From: an uncultured Prevotella sp.
Lineage (GTDB): Bacteria; Bacteroidota; Bacteroidia; Bacteroidales; Bacteroidaceae
Direction: 5' to 3'
Length of the DNA: 55,157 nucleotides
Assembly (NCBI GenBank): GCA_900546345.1
Contig: URCI01000015.1
Coordinates: 1-55,157 of the forward strand
This document shows, one piece after another, positions 16,426 to 25,681 of this stretch. Position 1 is the first letter of the stretch, and every line of letters starts with the position of its first letter. The notes below the pieces were generated by a model. The model was not told where the DNA came from. It searched no databases and saw only the letters and a list, made by a program, of their open reading frames with translations. The translations under genes were made by a program, and so were the position numbers.

Positions 16426-19086
16426 TTAGTACTGTGTGGTGTTGAACAGCTGCCTCAGCCGGCCCTCTTCCACACTTTCTGTCAAGAGGCAGTGAAGCTG
16501 GCTCCATGAGAAAGTGGTCTTGGGCGCAAAGGCTGGTGAATGCATGTAGCGAAGCAAGGAGAGATAAAACGCACGACCTTCGGGATGGCGGGCAGCCTCG
16601 TCGAGGTCACTCATGCAGATAAGCAGATTGCCACGGCCGACACGAAACTCCATCACCAGGCCGAGACGATGGTTGCGCTCGATGTTGTCGATGACCTGCA
16701 CAAGAGGACGGTAGTCTGCCGGCAGGTTGTCGAGTACCAACGGATGCGAGGCCTTCACCACGGGAAACCACTGCCAGTTGGTATGGTTCTCCGTGGCAAA
16801 GCTGTTGAACAAAGGATGATTGGGGTCGGTGAGGATGCCCAGGGTGCCGGGCGACACTGCCTTGTGGTTGTTCTCGCAGATGGTCTTGAACATGCGGTAG
16901 TTCCAATAGTCGGTGATGAAGAGCGGCCCGACAGTGTTCTTCAGTTCAGTCGTGTCAGGCATCCACAACACGCGTGCACCCTGCTCCAGCCGCTTGACGA
17001 CATCATCGGTCATCTGCCGGGTGATGAGGATGCCCTGCTTTGCTTTCTCCAGATTGTCATCGGGATAGCACCACAGCTGATAGCTGTTGCGGTAGCTGGT
17101 ACCCGTGACCGATAAGGTCAGACGCAGGCTTGCCCGCCGCCAGTCCTCGCCCACAGCCGTGCGGACACGCCGCAGCACCTCCGCCACACGGTTGCATGGC
17201 AGCATTCCCACATCGATCAGCCCCTCACCATCGGGCAGCGGCAATGTTCCCTCCATGTCTATTGATTGGGCATCATTACTGCTTGGGTGCATGGCCTCCA
17301 ACGTCCATCTTAGACGTTTTCCTGCCAATGACTGCCCTGAGTAGTTCGCTATCTGCACATTCATCCTCAGCGTGTCGCCCTCGGCCCAGCACAGGCTGTC
17401 GGCCACGAGCAAAGGCACGACCGGCGCACACCATTGCCGCCACCGCTCGGGCGAGACATAGCCCTTGTCATGAAGATTAGCGTCGAGTATGCCCACGTAG
17501 GCACTGCCCTGCCCCGGGTAGTCCTGCAAATCGAGCAGCTGGAATCCCGCCATGTTGCGTGTGCGGAGGTCCATCTCGATGTCGGCTTTATAGAGTTCCA
17601 CGGCCCATGCCCCACTGGCCTGATGAAAGGCTTTCATCTGGTCGAGCATGCCAGCCCGTGCCAGCCGTCGGCGGAAGACTGCCATGTTATAAGGCTTCAG
17701 CACGCCTTGGTATTCCGGCATCTCTCGGTCAAGGTCGGGATAGGATTGGAACTGTCCCGTCTCATGGCTGATGACGGGTACCGAGGCTGTGTTGCAAGCC
17801 GCATTGAAATTCATCGAGGTATTGGGGCGCAGGTGATTGAGCAGGCCCCCGTCGGCAGCGTCGGCAAAGCTGAACGAGCCACGGGTATGGGTGTTGTACG
17901 CACCCCACGCCTCACCGCCCAAACGACAGGTGGTGATATAGTCCATGCCCGGTTGTATGCCTTTGTAGCCTAAGTAGTAATTCGAGCCGAACGTGAAGCA
18001 TATCTGTGGAGCCACACGCCGGAAGTCGTTGACAAAGCGCTGCATCGCAGGCACCGAGCCCCACAGTTCATTGCCCAAGGCCATCATGGCGAACGAGGGA
18101 TGATGGCCGTATTCCTTCAGGATGTTCATACCCTCTTTGTGCAGAAACGTCATCAGTACCGAGTCTTTCTCATTGAAGTCACCCCAGAAAGGCAATTCGG
18201 GTTGCAGATAGATATGCAGGCTATCGGCGGCGACGAAAGCGGCCTCGGGCGGGCACCACGAGTGGAAGCGCACGTGGTTGATCCCATAATCGGTGAGCAG
18301 ACGCAGATAACAGAACCACGAAGCCGTGTCCATGGGCACATGCCCCGTCTGCGGCCATACACAGGCATCGTGCTTGCCACGCAGAAACACCATCTTGCCA
18401 TTGTCGTAGAAGTGGTGGCCGTCAGTAGTCAGTCGGGGCTTCACATAACGATCATGGCGATCAGCTGCAAAGTTTTCTTTTCGTGCCTCTTCAGCGCTCA
18501 GCTCTATCCTGCCGATGATGCCATTCCAATTGGTCTGCGTGTCCTCGGTGTAGGCATGGGATGAGGCATAGAGCTGCGTCGGTACGCCCCGGCTGTTGTC
18601 CACCACAATGGTCAGCAGGTGGCGTCCCGGCTTCATCTTTTTGGGGAAGACATAGCGTTGCGGCGTGGAGATGTCGTTGCATGAGTCGATAAGCTTTCCG
18701 TCGAGATAGAGCCACGAGGGCTTGGTGCGTTCCAGCAACAGCGTAACACGGCAATGCTTCCATGCCTTGGGAATGACAAAGTCGCGGCTATAGGCGGCCG
18801 CACCCTTATAGCGATGGGCACGTGTCAGGTGGGTTGTCTCGGTGGTGTCGGCAGGTATGGCTCCGAGGTGGTTGGTGTCGGTCGTACCAGGCAGACGGAC
18901 GGAGACACTGCGCGCTTCAGCACCCAACCGAACGGTCCACGTGCCACTCAGGTCGATGGTGGATGGCTGGGCATGGAGATCAAAGGGCAGGCACATGGCC
19001 ATGAGCACGAGCGTACGCAGCCAAACGATTGCCGAGACATGAATATTTTGAATAGTAAGATAATGCAAAGAGTCAGATGGTTTCAT
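16426..19086 (-). CDS. Glycoside hydrolase family 2 enzyme (beta-galactosidase/glucuronidase-like), exported
   Basis: An 886-residue protein with an N-terminal export signal (hydrophobic 20-35, cleavage near HAQ 38-40). The order is a GH2 sugar-binding jelly roll (42-200), an immunoglobulin-like strand domain, a TIM barrel (about 225-520), then a C-terminal extension. The catalytic acid/base is E340 in GNELWG and the nucleophile E442 in SHETGQ, both canonical for GH2. GH2 enzymes cleave beta-galactosides, beta-glucuronides or beta-mannosides; which one cannot be told here. The ~300-residue C-terminal part (VDSLCWAEGDTLRM onward) holds extra beta domains and may bind substrate. It is convergent with the esterase gene, about 160 bp away. 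It has a TTG-N19-TATATTTG promoter. Confidence 0.9.
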   Translation of the reverse strand: MKPSDSLHYLTIQNIHVSAIVWLRTLVLMAMCLPFDLHAQPSTIDLSGTWTVRLGAEARSVSVRLPGTTDTNHLGAIPADTTETTHLTRAHRYKGAAAYSRDFVIPKAWKHCRVTLLLERTKPSWLYLDGKLIDSCNDISTPQRYVFPKKMKPGRHLLTIVVDNSRGVPTQLYASSHAYTEDTQTNWNGIIGRIELSAEEARKENFAADRHDRYVKPRLTTDGHHFYDNGKMVFLRGKHDACVWPQTGHVPMDTASWFCYLRLLTDYGINHVRFHSWCPPEAAFVAADSLHIYLQPELPFWGDFNEKDSVLMTFLHKEGMNILKEYGHHPSFAMMALGNELWGSVPAMQRFVNDFRRVAPQICFTFGSNYYLGYKGIQPGMDYITTCRLGGEAWGAYNTHTRGSFSFADAADGGLLNHLRPNTSMNFNAACNTASVPVISHETGQFQSYPDLDREMPEYQGVLKPYNMAVFRRRLARAGMLDQMKAFHQASGAWAVELYKADIEMDLRTRNMAGFQLLDLQDYPGQGSAYVGILDANLHDKGYVSPERWRQWCAPVVPLLVADSLCWAEGDTLRMNVQIANYSGQSLAGKRLRWTLEAMHPSSNDAQSIDMEGTLPLPDGEGLIDVGMLPCNRVAEVLRRVRTAVGEDWRRASLRLTLSVTGTSYRNSYQLWCYPDDNLEKAKQGILITRQMTDDVVKRLEQGARVLWMPDTTELKNTVGPLFITDYWNYRMFKTICENNHKAVSPGTLGILTDPNHPLFNSFATENHTNWQWFPVVKASHPLVLDNLPADYRPLVQVIDNIERNHRLGLVMEFRVGRGNLLICMSDLDEAARHPEGRAFYLSLLRYMHSPAFAPKTTFSWSQLHCLLTESVEEGRLRQLFNTTQY

Positions 19087-19144
19087 AATGGGTATGGTTG
19101 TACGTTGGAAATGCTTTGATCATTTGGTTCTGTCATTGCCACCG

Positions 19145-19174
19145 CAAATATACGATTTTATTTTGAGAAAACAA
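19145..19174 (-). promoter_or_regulatory. Promoter for the GH2 gene
   Basis: On the minus strand TTG (19172-19174), a 19-nt spacer and TATATTTG (19145-19152), about 58 nt before the start codon at 19086. Confidence 0.7.
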
Positions 19175-19480
19175 CCCATCCCTGCCATCTTTATTCACAA
19201 ACGAAAAAGGGCAGCCTTTCTCTTAGGAAAGACCGCCCCGCTGTTAAGGTCAAAATATATTTGTGTGATCGTCAAGCTTCTGGAAACTCCTCCTCAATCT
19301 TTGGCTCTTTGTCCTGACCGGATCACCGTCCTCCGCCTCTACCAATACTTTCTCTACTGACGGAAAGAAACGTCATTAGTTTTAAAGGACACCCTCTTTT
19401 TTCATTTTATTTAGCCATCTCTAAACAGGAAAGTTGTACCTTTGCACCGACTTACAAGATAATAATAAAGCAACAGAACC
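19175..19480. other. Intergenic region between GH2 and MFS genes
   Basis: No gene is seen. It contains an imperfect hairpin near 19208-19239 (GGGCAG..CTTTC / GAAAG..CGCCC) and TACCTTTG at 19437-19444, the likely -7 box of the MFS gene 37 nt before its ATG. Confidence 0.5.
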
Positions 19481-20650
19481 ATGAAATTGGAAGAAAACAA
19501 GGGCATTCCGGGGAGCTTGATCTTGGCCATGGCCATTTTAGCGGGAGTTACCGTGGCCAACCTTTATTATAATCAACCGTTATTGGAGCTCATCAAGCAG
19601 GACATCAAGGCTACTGAGATGGCAACCAATCTGATCACCGTGATCACACAGATAGGCTATGCCTTAGGACTTTTCTTTGTGATACCGATGGGTGACCTTT
19701 ATTCCCGCAGGCGAATTATCATCACCTGTATGTTGTCAGCCGCATTGTTCTCTGTTATGATTGCCTTGGCCCCTCATATTGCTGTCTTATGGGCAGCTTC
19801 TCTTTTATTAGGCGTTTGTTCCGTTGTCCCGCAGTTGTTCATGCCGATAGCCGGTCAGTTTTCCAAGCCGCAGGACAAGTCAAAGAATATGGGCTACATC
19901 CTTTCGGGTCTGCTCACAGGCATTTTGGCTGCGCGCGTGGTGAGCGGCTTGATAGGTCATTGGCTCGGATGGCGTGAGATGTTTGGCATAGCGGCCGTGA
20001 TGATGCTGGTGTGCTGTGTCATCGCCTTGAGAATCATGCCGGAAATGAAGACAAATTTCCAAGGGAACTACCGTCAATTGATGGGGTCTATCTTCACCAT
20101 TGTCAAGACTCATCCTAAGATCAGAGTCTATGCGCTCAGAGGAGGATGCGCTTTTGGCAGCATGTTGGCTATATGGTCGTGCATGGCCTTTCATTTGGCG
20201 GAGGCTCCTTTCCATGCCGGCAGCGACAAGGTGGGGCTGCTCGGACTCTGCGGTATCGTTGGTGCTGTTGTGGCATCGGGTGTAGGAAAATACATTCCTA
20301 AATACGGCATACGGCGATTTTCCCTGATTGGTGCTTTGTTGCAATTGGCGGCATGGGCCGTTTGTCTCTTTTGGGGCAATACCTATGCAGGGCTTGTCAC
20401 GGCAGTCATTGTTCTGGACATCGGACTGCAATGTCAACAGATCAGCAACCAAAGCGGGTGCATACAGGAATTGCCGGAAGCTGCCAATCGGTGCAATACC
20501 ATTTTCATGACTACCTATTTCATAGGAGGCAGTCTCGGCACCTTCCTGGCAGGTATCGGTTGGACCTATTTGGGATGGGCGGGTGTCTGTGTCGTCGGCA
20601 CCGTGCTTGCGTTGTGCTCTATGCTGGTATCACTGCTTTTCCATCGCTAA
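19481..20650 (+). CDS. Major facilitator superfamily transporter
   Basis: A 389-residue inner-membrane protein with about 12 hydrophobic helices. The MFS loop 2-3 signature appears as PMGDLYSRRRII (about 69-80). The early VANLYYNQPLLELIKQD resembles YnfM/sugar-efflux type MFS proteins (NLYYNQPLL is common in that group). A drug, sugar or metabolite efflux role is plausible, but the substrate cannot be read from sequence. It is a single gene with its own -7 box upstream and MGMT 113 bp downstream on the same strand. The start codon is fixed by the AT-rich leader and the family N-terminus. Confidence 0.9.
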   Translation: MKLEENKGIPGSLILAMAILAGVTVANLYYNQPLLELIKQDIKATEMATNLITVITQIGYALGLFFVIPMGDLYSRRRIIITCMLSAALFSVMIALAPHIAVLWAASLLLGVCSVVPQLFMPIAGQFSKPQDKSKNMGYILSGLLTGILAARVVSGLIGHWLGWREMFGIAAVMMLVCCVIALRIMPEMKTNFQGNYRQLMGSIFTIVKTHPKIRVYALRGGCAFGSMLAIWSCMAFHLAEAPFHAGSDKVGLLGLCGIVGAVVASGVGKYIPKYGIRRFSLIGALLQLAAWAVCLFWGNTYAGLVTAVIVLDIGLQCQQISNQSGCIQELPEAANRCNTIFMTTYFIGGSLGTFLAGIGWTYLGWAGVCVVGTVLALCSMLVSLLFHR

Positions 20651-20728
20651 GCCTCCAAGTTGGGTAGTGGACGACAATCGCTGATCACCTTATTTTTTCA
20701 TCTATGAGAAAAAAAAGGGATCCTTTCC

Positions 20729-20759
20729 TTTGTTGTCTTGCACCTATATTGTATCTTTG
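20729..20759 (+). promoter_or_regulatory. Consensus promoter for the MGMT gene; near-leaderless
   Basis: TTTG (20729-20732), 19-nt spacer and TATCTTTG (20752-20759) is a perfect match to the Bacteroidota consensus. The box ends only 4 nt before ATG 20764. Confidence 0.85.
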
Positions 20760-20763
20760 CATC

Positions 20764-21090
20764 ATGGCAAAAACTGATATGCAGCAATTGAGGTCCGATG
20801 TCTATAACATTGTCGCGCAGATTTCCTATGGGCATGTGCTCACCTACGGCGATGTCGCACGGTTGGCCGGCTGTCCCCATCTCTCACGTCAAGTCGGGCA
20901 TCTGCTGTCCACCATGCCGTCATCCCTTCATCTGCCTTGTCACCGCGTCGTCAATGCCGCAGGGCGCCTCGCACCACACTGGCCTGAACAGCGACAGTTG
21001 CTGGAAGCTGAGGGCGTGACTGTAGAGACCGGCAAAGACGGCATAGCGAGAATTCGCCTGAAAGAATATCGCTGGGCCATATCCATCTGA
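20764..21090 (+). CDS. MGMT-family methylated-DNA--cysteine methyltransferase (short form)
   Basis: A 108-residue protein made only of the DNA-binding/active-site domain of O6-alkylguanine transferases. The helix-turn-helix YGDVARLAGCPHLSRQVGHLLS precedes the active-site motif PCHRV at 58-62, with the acceptor cysteine at C59. In the related ATL proteins that Cys is replaced by Trp, so this one should be a real suicide methyltransferase or a close relative. An upstream ATG at 20704 gives 20 extra residues, but a consensus promoter lies between the two, so I take 20764. ATG 20779 is a possible alternative. Role: repair of alkylated guanine. Confidence 0.9.
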   Translation: MAKTDMQQLRSDVYNIVAQISYGHVLTYGDVARLAGCPHLSRQVGHLLSTMPSSLHLPCHRVVNAAGRLAPHWPEQRQLLEAEGVTVETGKDGIARIRLKEYRWAISI

Positions 21091-21352
21091 TAACGTAATA
21101 CACCGTCTGTCTATGACCAGACGCTGCCCGACCCACGGAAAATATCCACTGTGTAACAAATGTAACACGTAACCGCGTAACTCGGGGTGGGTGTTATAGC
21201 TTGGACGTTGAGTCCGGCGGAAGGGGAGGTGGCCGAGCACGAGAGCCGCCAGACAGCGTCTTGATGCCAGGTTAATTATTCTAAATAATATTGTGTAACG
21301 TAAAGCTATCTCGCATGCTTTTAGTAATATTGCACCCATTAGGATAATATTT

Positions 21353-23323
21353 ATGACTTCAAAGATAGTTTCTTCGGGAAAGATATCCCATCGACTCAGT
21401 GTGATGGGATTGTTAGTGACTTTAGGCATCGTATATGGCGACATAGGAACGTCACCACTCTATGTGATGAGAGCAATAGTCGGTGCCACCTCCGCTGTGA
21501 CTCCCGACTACATTATAGGCGCGGTGTCGTGTATCATCTGGACACTCACTTTCCAGACAACATTAAAATACGTTGTGCTGGCACTGCGAGCAGACAACAA
21601 CGGAGAGGGTGGCATCCTGGCACTCTATGCCCTCGTGAGGAAGCATGGCAGTGCATGGCTCTATCTCCTTGCCATCATCGGGGCAAGCACCCTCGTTGCC
21701 GACGGAGTGATTACGCCATCCATCACGGTCCTGTCAGCCATAGAGGGTCTGCGCACTTACGAGCCTTCCACACCTGTCATCCCTATTGCCATAGCCATCC
21801 TCACGGTGCTGTTCTTCATCCAGCAGTATGGTACCAGTGCCATTGGCAAGCTTTTCGGACCATTGATGTTGCTATGGTTCTCTATGATTGGCATATTGGG
21901 ACTTACGCATGTGAGTGACAGCTGGGTGATACTCAAGGCTTTCAATCCTTGGTATGCCGTTCACCTATTAGCCACCAGCCCGGAGTGGTTTCTCATTCTG
22001 GGTGCCGTGTTTCTCTGTACGACCGGTGCCGAGGCGCTCTATTCCGATTTGGGGCATTGTGGCAAGCATAACATCCGGGTGAGCTGGGCCTTTGTCAAGA
22101 CTATGCTCATCTGCAACTATCTCGGTCAGGGAGCGTGGATCATCGCCCATGCCGGACAGTTTGCTCCCGGCACGAATCCTTTCTATGCCATTATGCCGCA
22201 TGCTTTCCTACCCGTGGGTATCACAATGGCTACAATTGCGGCTATCGTGGCCAGTCAGGCATTGATCAGCGGGTCATTTACTATCTTTAGTGAGGCGATG
22301 AACCTCCATTTCTGGCCGCGGCAGCATATCAAGTATCCTACCGATATCAAAGGACAGTTGTACATACCGTTTATCAATATCGGCCTTTACGTGCTGTGCA
22401 TCATCGTCATCCTGTTTTTCCAGACCTCCAGCAATATGGAAGCAGCCTACGGACTGGCTATCACGGTGACGATGCTGATGACGACCTTACTATTAGGCTG
22501 CTATCTTAAACAAAACAAAATGCGGTGGAGCATGGTGATTCCTGTCATTGGCTTTTTTGTAGTCTTAGAGAGCATTTTCTTTGTCGCCAACTTAGCTAAG
22601 TTCATGCACGGCGGCTGGGTAACCATGCTACTGGCCGGAACCATCTGTCTTGTGATGTACGTGTGGTTCAACGCCGACAAGATTAGAAACACCTTTGTGG
22701 AACGTCGCGACATCAGAAAGTACTATGATGTGCTGTCGGATATCAAGTCCGATAGCTCTATTTCCAAGTTTGCCACCAACATCGTGTATATGAGTCGGTT
22801 CAGTGGTAAATACGATGTGGAGCAGAAGGTGCTCTACTCCATCATCAACAAGCATCCCATGCGTGCCGACCACTATATCTTACTGCATACCGATTACGAA
22901 GACACGCCCAATGAACGCAGCTATGACTTCTACGAACTGATACCGGGCACTCTCTACCGTATCAATCTCCACTTAGGCTTCCGCGTGCAACCCTATGTCA
23001 ACCTCTATCTCCGACAGGTCATTGAGGACCAGGTGGGAAATGGCAAGTTTGCGCTTGAGAGCGGCTACGACTCCTTGCGCCGCCATCATGTGGCGGGTAA
23101 CTTCATCTTTGTCTTTATCAAGCGAGTATATGCTGAGTTCAACGTGTTCACCCCCAAGGCACGTTTCATCATGACCATATATAATCTTGTGCACCATCTC
23201 AAGCAGAGCGCTCCTAAGGCAATGGGCCTGAGCACAAGCAACGTCTTTGTGGAGACAGTACCGCTCGTGGTCCGGACAAGAAAGATAGAACGGGTGACAC
23301 AAAATCCTCAAGGACAAGGGTGA
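21353..23323 (+). CDS. kup: KUP-family potassium uptake transporter
   Basis: A 656-residue K+/H+ symporter. The N-terminal signature YGDIGTSPLY lies at 28-37, and NNGEGGILALYALV and GDGVITPSI-like (ADGVITPSITVLSA) segments follow. About 12 transmembrane helices span 15-440, and a C-terminal cytoplasmic domain takes the last ~200 residues, as in Kup of other bacteria. The function is low-affinity K+ uptake across the inner membrane. It stands 262 bp from the upstream MGMT gene and is followed after 55 bp by a large hairpin and oxyR. No riboswitch structure was recognised in its leader. Confidence 0.95.
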   Translation: MTSKIVSSGKISHRLSVMGLLVTLGIVYGDIGTSPLYVMRAIVGATSAVTPDYIIGAVSCIIWTLTFQTTLKYVVLALRADNNGEGGILALYALVRKHGSAWLYLLAIIGASTLVADGVITPSITVLSAIEGLRTYEPSTPVIPIAIAILTVLFFIQQYGTSAIGKLFGPLMLLWFSMIGILGLTHVSDSWVILKAFNPWYAVHLLATSPEWFLILGAVFLCTTGAEALYSDLGHCGKHNIRVSWAFVKTMLICNYLGQGAWIIAHAGQFAPGTNPFYAIMPHAFLPVGITMATIAAIVASQALISGSFTIFSEAMNLHFWPRQHIKYPTDIKGQLYIPFINIGLYVLCIIVILFFQTSSNMEAAYGLAITVTMLMTTLLLGCYLKQNKMRWSMVIPVIGFFVVLESIFFVANLAKFMHGGWVTMLLAGTICLVMYVWFNADKIRNTFVERRDIRKYYDVLSDIKSDSSISKFATNIVYMSRFSGKYDVEQKVLYSIINKHPMRADHYILLHTDYEDTPNERSYDFYELIPGTLYRINLHLGFRVQPYVNLYLRQVIEDQVGNGKFALESGYDSLRRHHVAGNFIFVFIKRVYAEFNVFTPKARFIMTIYNLVHHLKQSAPKAMGLSTSNVFVETVPLVVRTRKIERVTQNPQGQG

Positions 23324-23378
23324 GCAGCCAGGCGTGTGAAATGCTGCACAACCCTTCATCTTTTTGTCCCAACATATA

Positions 23379-23425
23379 ACAATAGTGGCCTTTTCTCGTT
23401 ATCATAGGAGAAACGCCACTATTGT
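23379..23425. promoter_or_regulatory. Long hairpin between kup and oxyR
   Basis: ACAATAGTGGC (23379-23389) and GCCACTATTGT (23415-23425) form a perfect 11-bp stem. After one mismatch a further TTTTCTC/GAGAAA pairing extends it to about 17 bp around a short loop. There is no T-run on either side, so it may be a weak terminator of kup, a protein operator, or an RNA structure in the oxyR leader (42 bp before its ATG). Confidence 0.7.
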
Positions 23426-23467
23426 CCGCTTACAGGACATTACACAACAACGTCAAGATATAACAAC

Positions 23468-24376
23468 ATGACCTTACAGCAATTGGAATATATCATCGCT
23501 CTCAACCGCTTGGGCAACTTTGCCAAGGCCGCTGACTCCTGCGATGTCACACAGCCCACCCTCAGCTCCATGATCCAAAAGCTCGAGACCGAGTTGGGCA
23601 TCAAGATCTTTGACCGGCGCCGTCAGCCCATCGTCACCACCAAAGCAGGGCAGGCCGTCATCCGTCAGGCCAAGGAAGTGCTCTATCAGTCAAAACGTCT
23701 GCGCGAGATCGTCGAAGAGGAGAAGGAGACTTTCCGTGGCACCTTCACCATCGGTGTGCTGCCTACCATCGCTCCCTATCTCATTCCCCATTTCTTTCCA
23801 CAACTCATGCGGGAATATCCCACCTTGGACCTGCGCATCGTAGAGCTGAAGACCAAGGATATGAAACAAGCACTGCTCAACGGCGACATCGATTCAGGTA
23901 TTTTGGCTAAGATCGAGGGACTGGAAATGTTTCCCAGCACGCATCTCTACACTGAGAAATATTTTGCCTACATCTCCGAGAATGACCCGCTGTTCACCAA
24001 GGAGAGAATCAAGACCACAGATCTCAACGGTGAGTTTCTCTGGCTGCTCGACGAGGGTCATTGTTTCCGCGATCAGCTCGTGAAATTCTGCCATCTCAAG
24101 TCAGCGGCCGTCAGTAAGAAGGCCTATACTTTGGGTAGTATCGAGACCTTCATGCGAATCGTTGAAAATGGTAAAGGCGTCACCTTCATCCCAGAGATGG
24201 CGATCTCACAGTTGGAAGACTCGCAAAAGCGTCTTGTGCGTCCCTTCGCCCTACCCGAGCCTCGCCGGGAGATCATCATGATCACTGCCGACAACTTCAT
24301 CCGACATAAGCTGCTCGCCATGATCGTTGAGCGCATCCGGCAGAGTGTCAAGCCCCTGCTCTGTGACCAACATTAG
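23468..24376 (+). CDS. oxyR: Hydrogen-peroxide-sensing LysR-type regulator OxyR
   Basis: A 302-residue LysR-family protein. An N-terminal winged helix (1-60: LEYIIALNRLGNFAKAADSCDVTQPTLSSMIQKLE) is followed by a linker helix and a periplasmic-binding-like sensor domain. C199 (in EGHCFRDQ) and C208 (in KFCHL) fall at the same numbers as the redox pair of E. coli OxyR, which forms a disulphide with H2O2 and switches the protein to its activating form. Bacteroidota OxyR controls ahpCF, kat, dps and trx genes; none is next to it here. A 17-bp hairpin lies just upstream and a strong terminator follows. Confidence 0.97.
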   Translation: MTLQQLEYIIALNRLGNFAKAADSCDVTQPTLSSMIQKLETELGIKIFDRRRQPIVTTKAGQAVIRQAKEVLYQSKRLREIVEEEKETFRGTFTIGVLPTIAPYLIPHFFPQLMREYPTLDLRIVELKTKDMKQALLNGDIDSGILAKIEGLEMFPSTHLYTEKYFAYISENDPLFTKERIKTTDLNGEFLWLLDEGHCFRDQLVKFCHLKSAAVSKKAYTLGSIETFMRIVENGKGVTFIPEMAISQLEDSQKRLVRPFALPEPRREIIMITADNFIRHKLLAMIVERIRQSVKPLLCDQH

Positions 24377-24405
24377 CCACATTGATACTATAGACCTGTC
24401 ATAAC

Positions 24406-24456
24406 AACGATCCCCCCGTTCTGAGTGATGCTCATGCTGGGGGGATCGTTTTTTAT
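24406..24456 (+). terminator. Intrinsic terminator of oxyR
   Basis: AACGATCCCCCC (24406-24417) pairs with GGGGGGATCGTT (24439-24450), followed by TTTTATT. It lies 30 bp after the oxyR stop. Confidence 0.93.
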
Positions 24457-24545
24457 TCTTTTGGCGGCAAGCTTTGGTAATGTCGTGTAGTGTAGACCTG
24501 AACAAGGAAAAGGAAATAGGGCTGAAGATAAAAGCCGACCTTTAT

Positions 24546-24576
24546 TTTGCGTTATGATTATTTTCTGTTATCTTTG
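24546..24576 (+). promoter_or_regulatory. Consensus promoter for the LytTR regulator
   Basis: TTTG (24546-24549), 19-nt spacer and TATCTTTG (24569-24576), 17 nt before ATG 24594. Confidence 0.85.
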
Positions 24577-24593
24577 CAAAGGAATTAACAGCA

Positions 24594-25427
24594 ATGAAAA
24601 GGTTGACAGGTTTCTTTTTAAGAACATTGCCTCAAGACAATCAGGGCAACTGGCTACAGGCAGGACTGATAGCCGGTGGCATCGTGTTCTTCCTTCTCTA
24701 CTTTCTCAGGCCCTTTGGCCTTGGGCAGTATGAAGGAAATATCTTCTTCTTGGCTCTCTGCTTCTCCATGCTGTCCGTAGCCGTGACATGGTGCTATGGT
24801 AAGTGTGTATTCAAACCCTGGGTGCGGCGTGTCAAGACGTGGCGGGTGTGGCATGAGTGCGCTGCTATTCTGTTGCTATTCTGCTGTGTTAGCTTAGGCA
24901 ACAGCATACTCAGCATCCTCTGGTTTCCCAACCCTGTTTCTCTCCAGCTTTTCCTGGCCTATCTCTATGCCACCCTGCTCTTCGGCATTCCCATCACGCT
25001 CACCATCGTAGCCTTGGAATATCAGAAGCGTCTGCGCACGCGTCTGGCTGAACTGTTGCCTAAAGACATAGACGCACAAACCACGCAAACGGTGACCTTT
25101 CACGACACATCTGTGCGTGGCAACGACCTCACGCTGCACCTCTCCGACTTTCTCTACGCCGAAGCACAGAAGAACTTCGTCGACATCTACTTCCTCCATG
25201 AGAGCCTTGTCGAGCACCGACAGCTACGCACCACACTGACTTCAGTCCTTGCCGACACCAACGAGAAGAGCATCTTCCAATGCCATCGTTCGTTCATCGT
25301 CAACCTCAACAACATTCTCTCCGCCCATGGCAACTCCAACGGCTATCAGCTCACCGTGGGCGACGAACACCACACAGTACCCGTATCGAGAAGTTACGTA
25401 AAGACCTTGCGCTCGTTTGTCGGTTAA
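24594..25427 (+). CDS. Membrane-anchored LytTR-family transcriptional regulator
   Basis: A 277-residue protein with four predicted transmembrane helices in the N-terminal half (about 23-40, 48-66, 88-106, 119-143). A C-terminal LytTR DNA-binding domain (about 172-275) carries TLHLSDFLYAEAQKNFVDIYF, FQCHRSFIVNLNNI and VPVSRSYVKTLR. No receiver domain is present. This is the membrane-type LytTR arrangement common in Bacteroidota, where the sensor is the membrane part itself. A TonB-dependent receptor and a small periplasmic protein follow on the same strand with their own promoter, so it may control them. That link is positional only. Confidence 0.88.
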   Translation: MKRLTGFFLRTLPQDNQGNWLQAGLIAGGIVFFLLYFLRPFGLGQYEGNIFFLALCFSMLSVAVTWCYGKCVFKPWVRRVKTWRVWHECAAILLLFCCVSLGNSILSILWFPNPVSLQLFLAYLYATLLFGIPITLTIVALEYQKRLRTRLAELLPKDIDAQTTQTVTFHDTSVRGNDLTLHLSDFLYAEAQKNFVDIYFLHESLVEHRQLRTTLTSVLADTNEKSIFQCHRSFIVNLNNILSAHGNSNGYQLTVGDEHHTVPVSRSYVKTLRSFVG

Positions 25428-25644
25428 AAGACCGCGCACCCTATTGTCTGGCAAAAGACCGCGCTCATTGTTCTGCTCCGTTCTGTTCGGCGAGTTACAA
25501 CTCGCCGCCCTCGCTGCCTGTCTCACCCCCCTCGCGCTTCCGCCCAAAGCCAGGGCTTTTCTGCTTAGTCATTCATCCCTAATCCTTGCATTTCGTCCTG
25601 ACGCTTAGGCGTATAGCCCTACACATAGCTGTCTGTCCCGCAAA

Positions 25645-25676
25645 TTTGCAACACCGCGTTTCATGTACTAACTTTG
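25645..25676 (+). promoter_or_regulatory. Consensus promoter for the TonB-dependent receptor; near-leaderless
   Basis: TTTG (25645-25648), 20-nt spacer and TAACTTTG (25669-25676). The box ends 5 nt before ATG 25682. Confidence 0.85.
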
Positions 25677-25681
25677 TCGGC

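Noticed and set aside
21091..21352. Possible riboswitch before kup
   Set aside because: Looked for a c-di-AMP (ydaO-type) or other known fold; no conserved core could be recognised.
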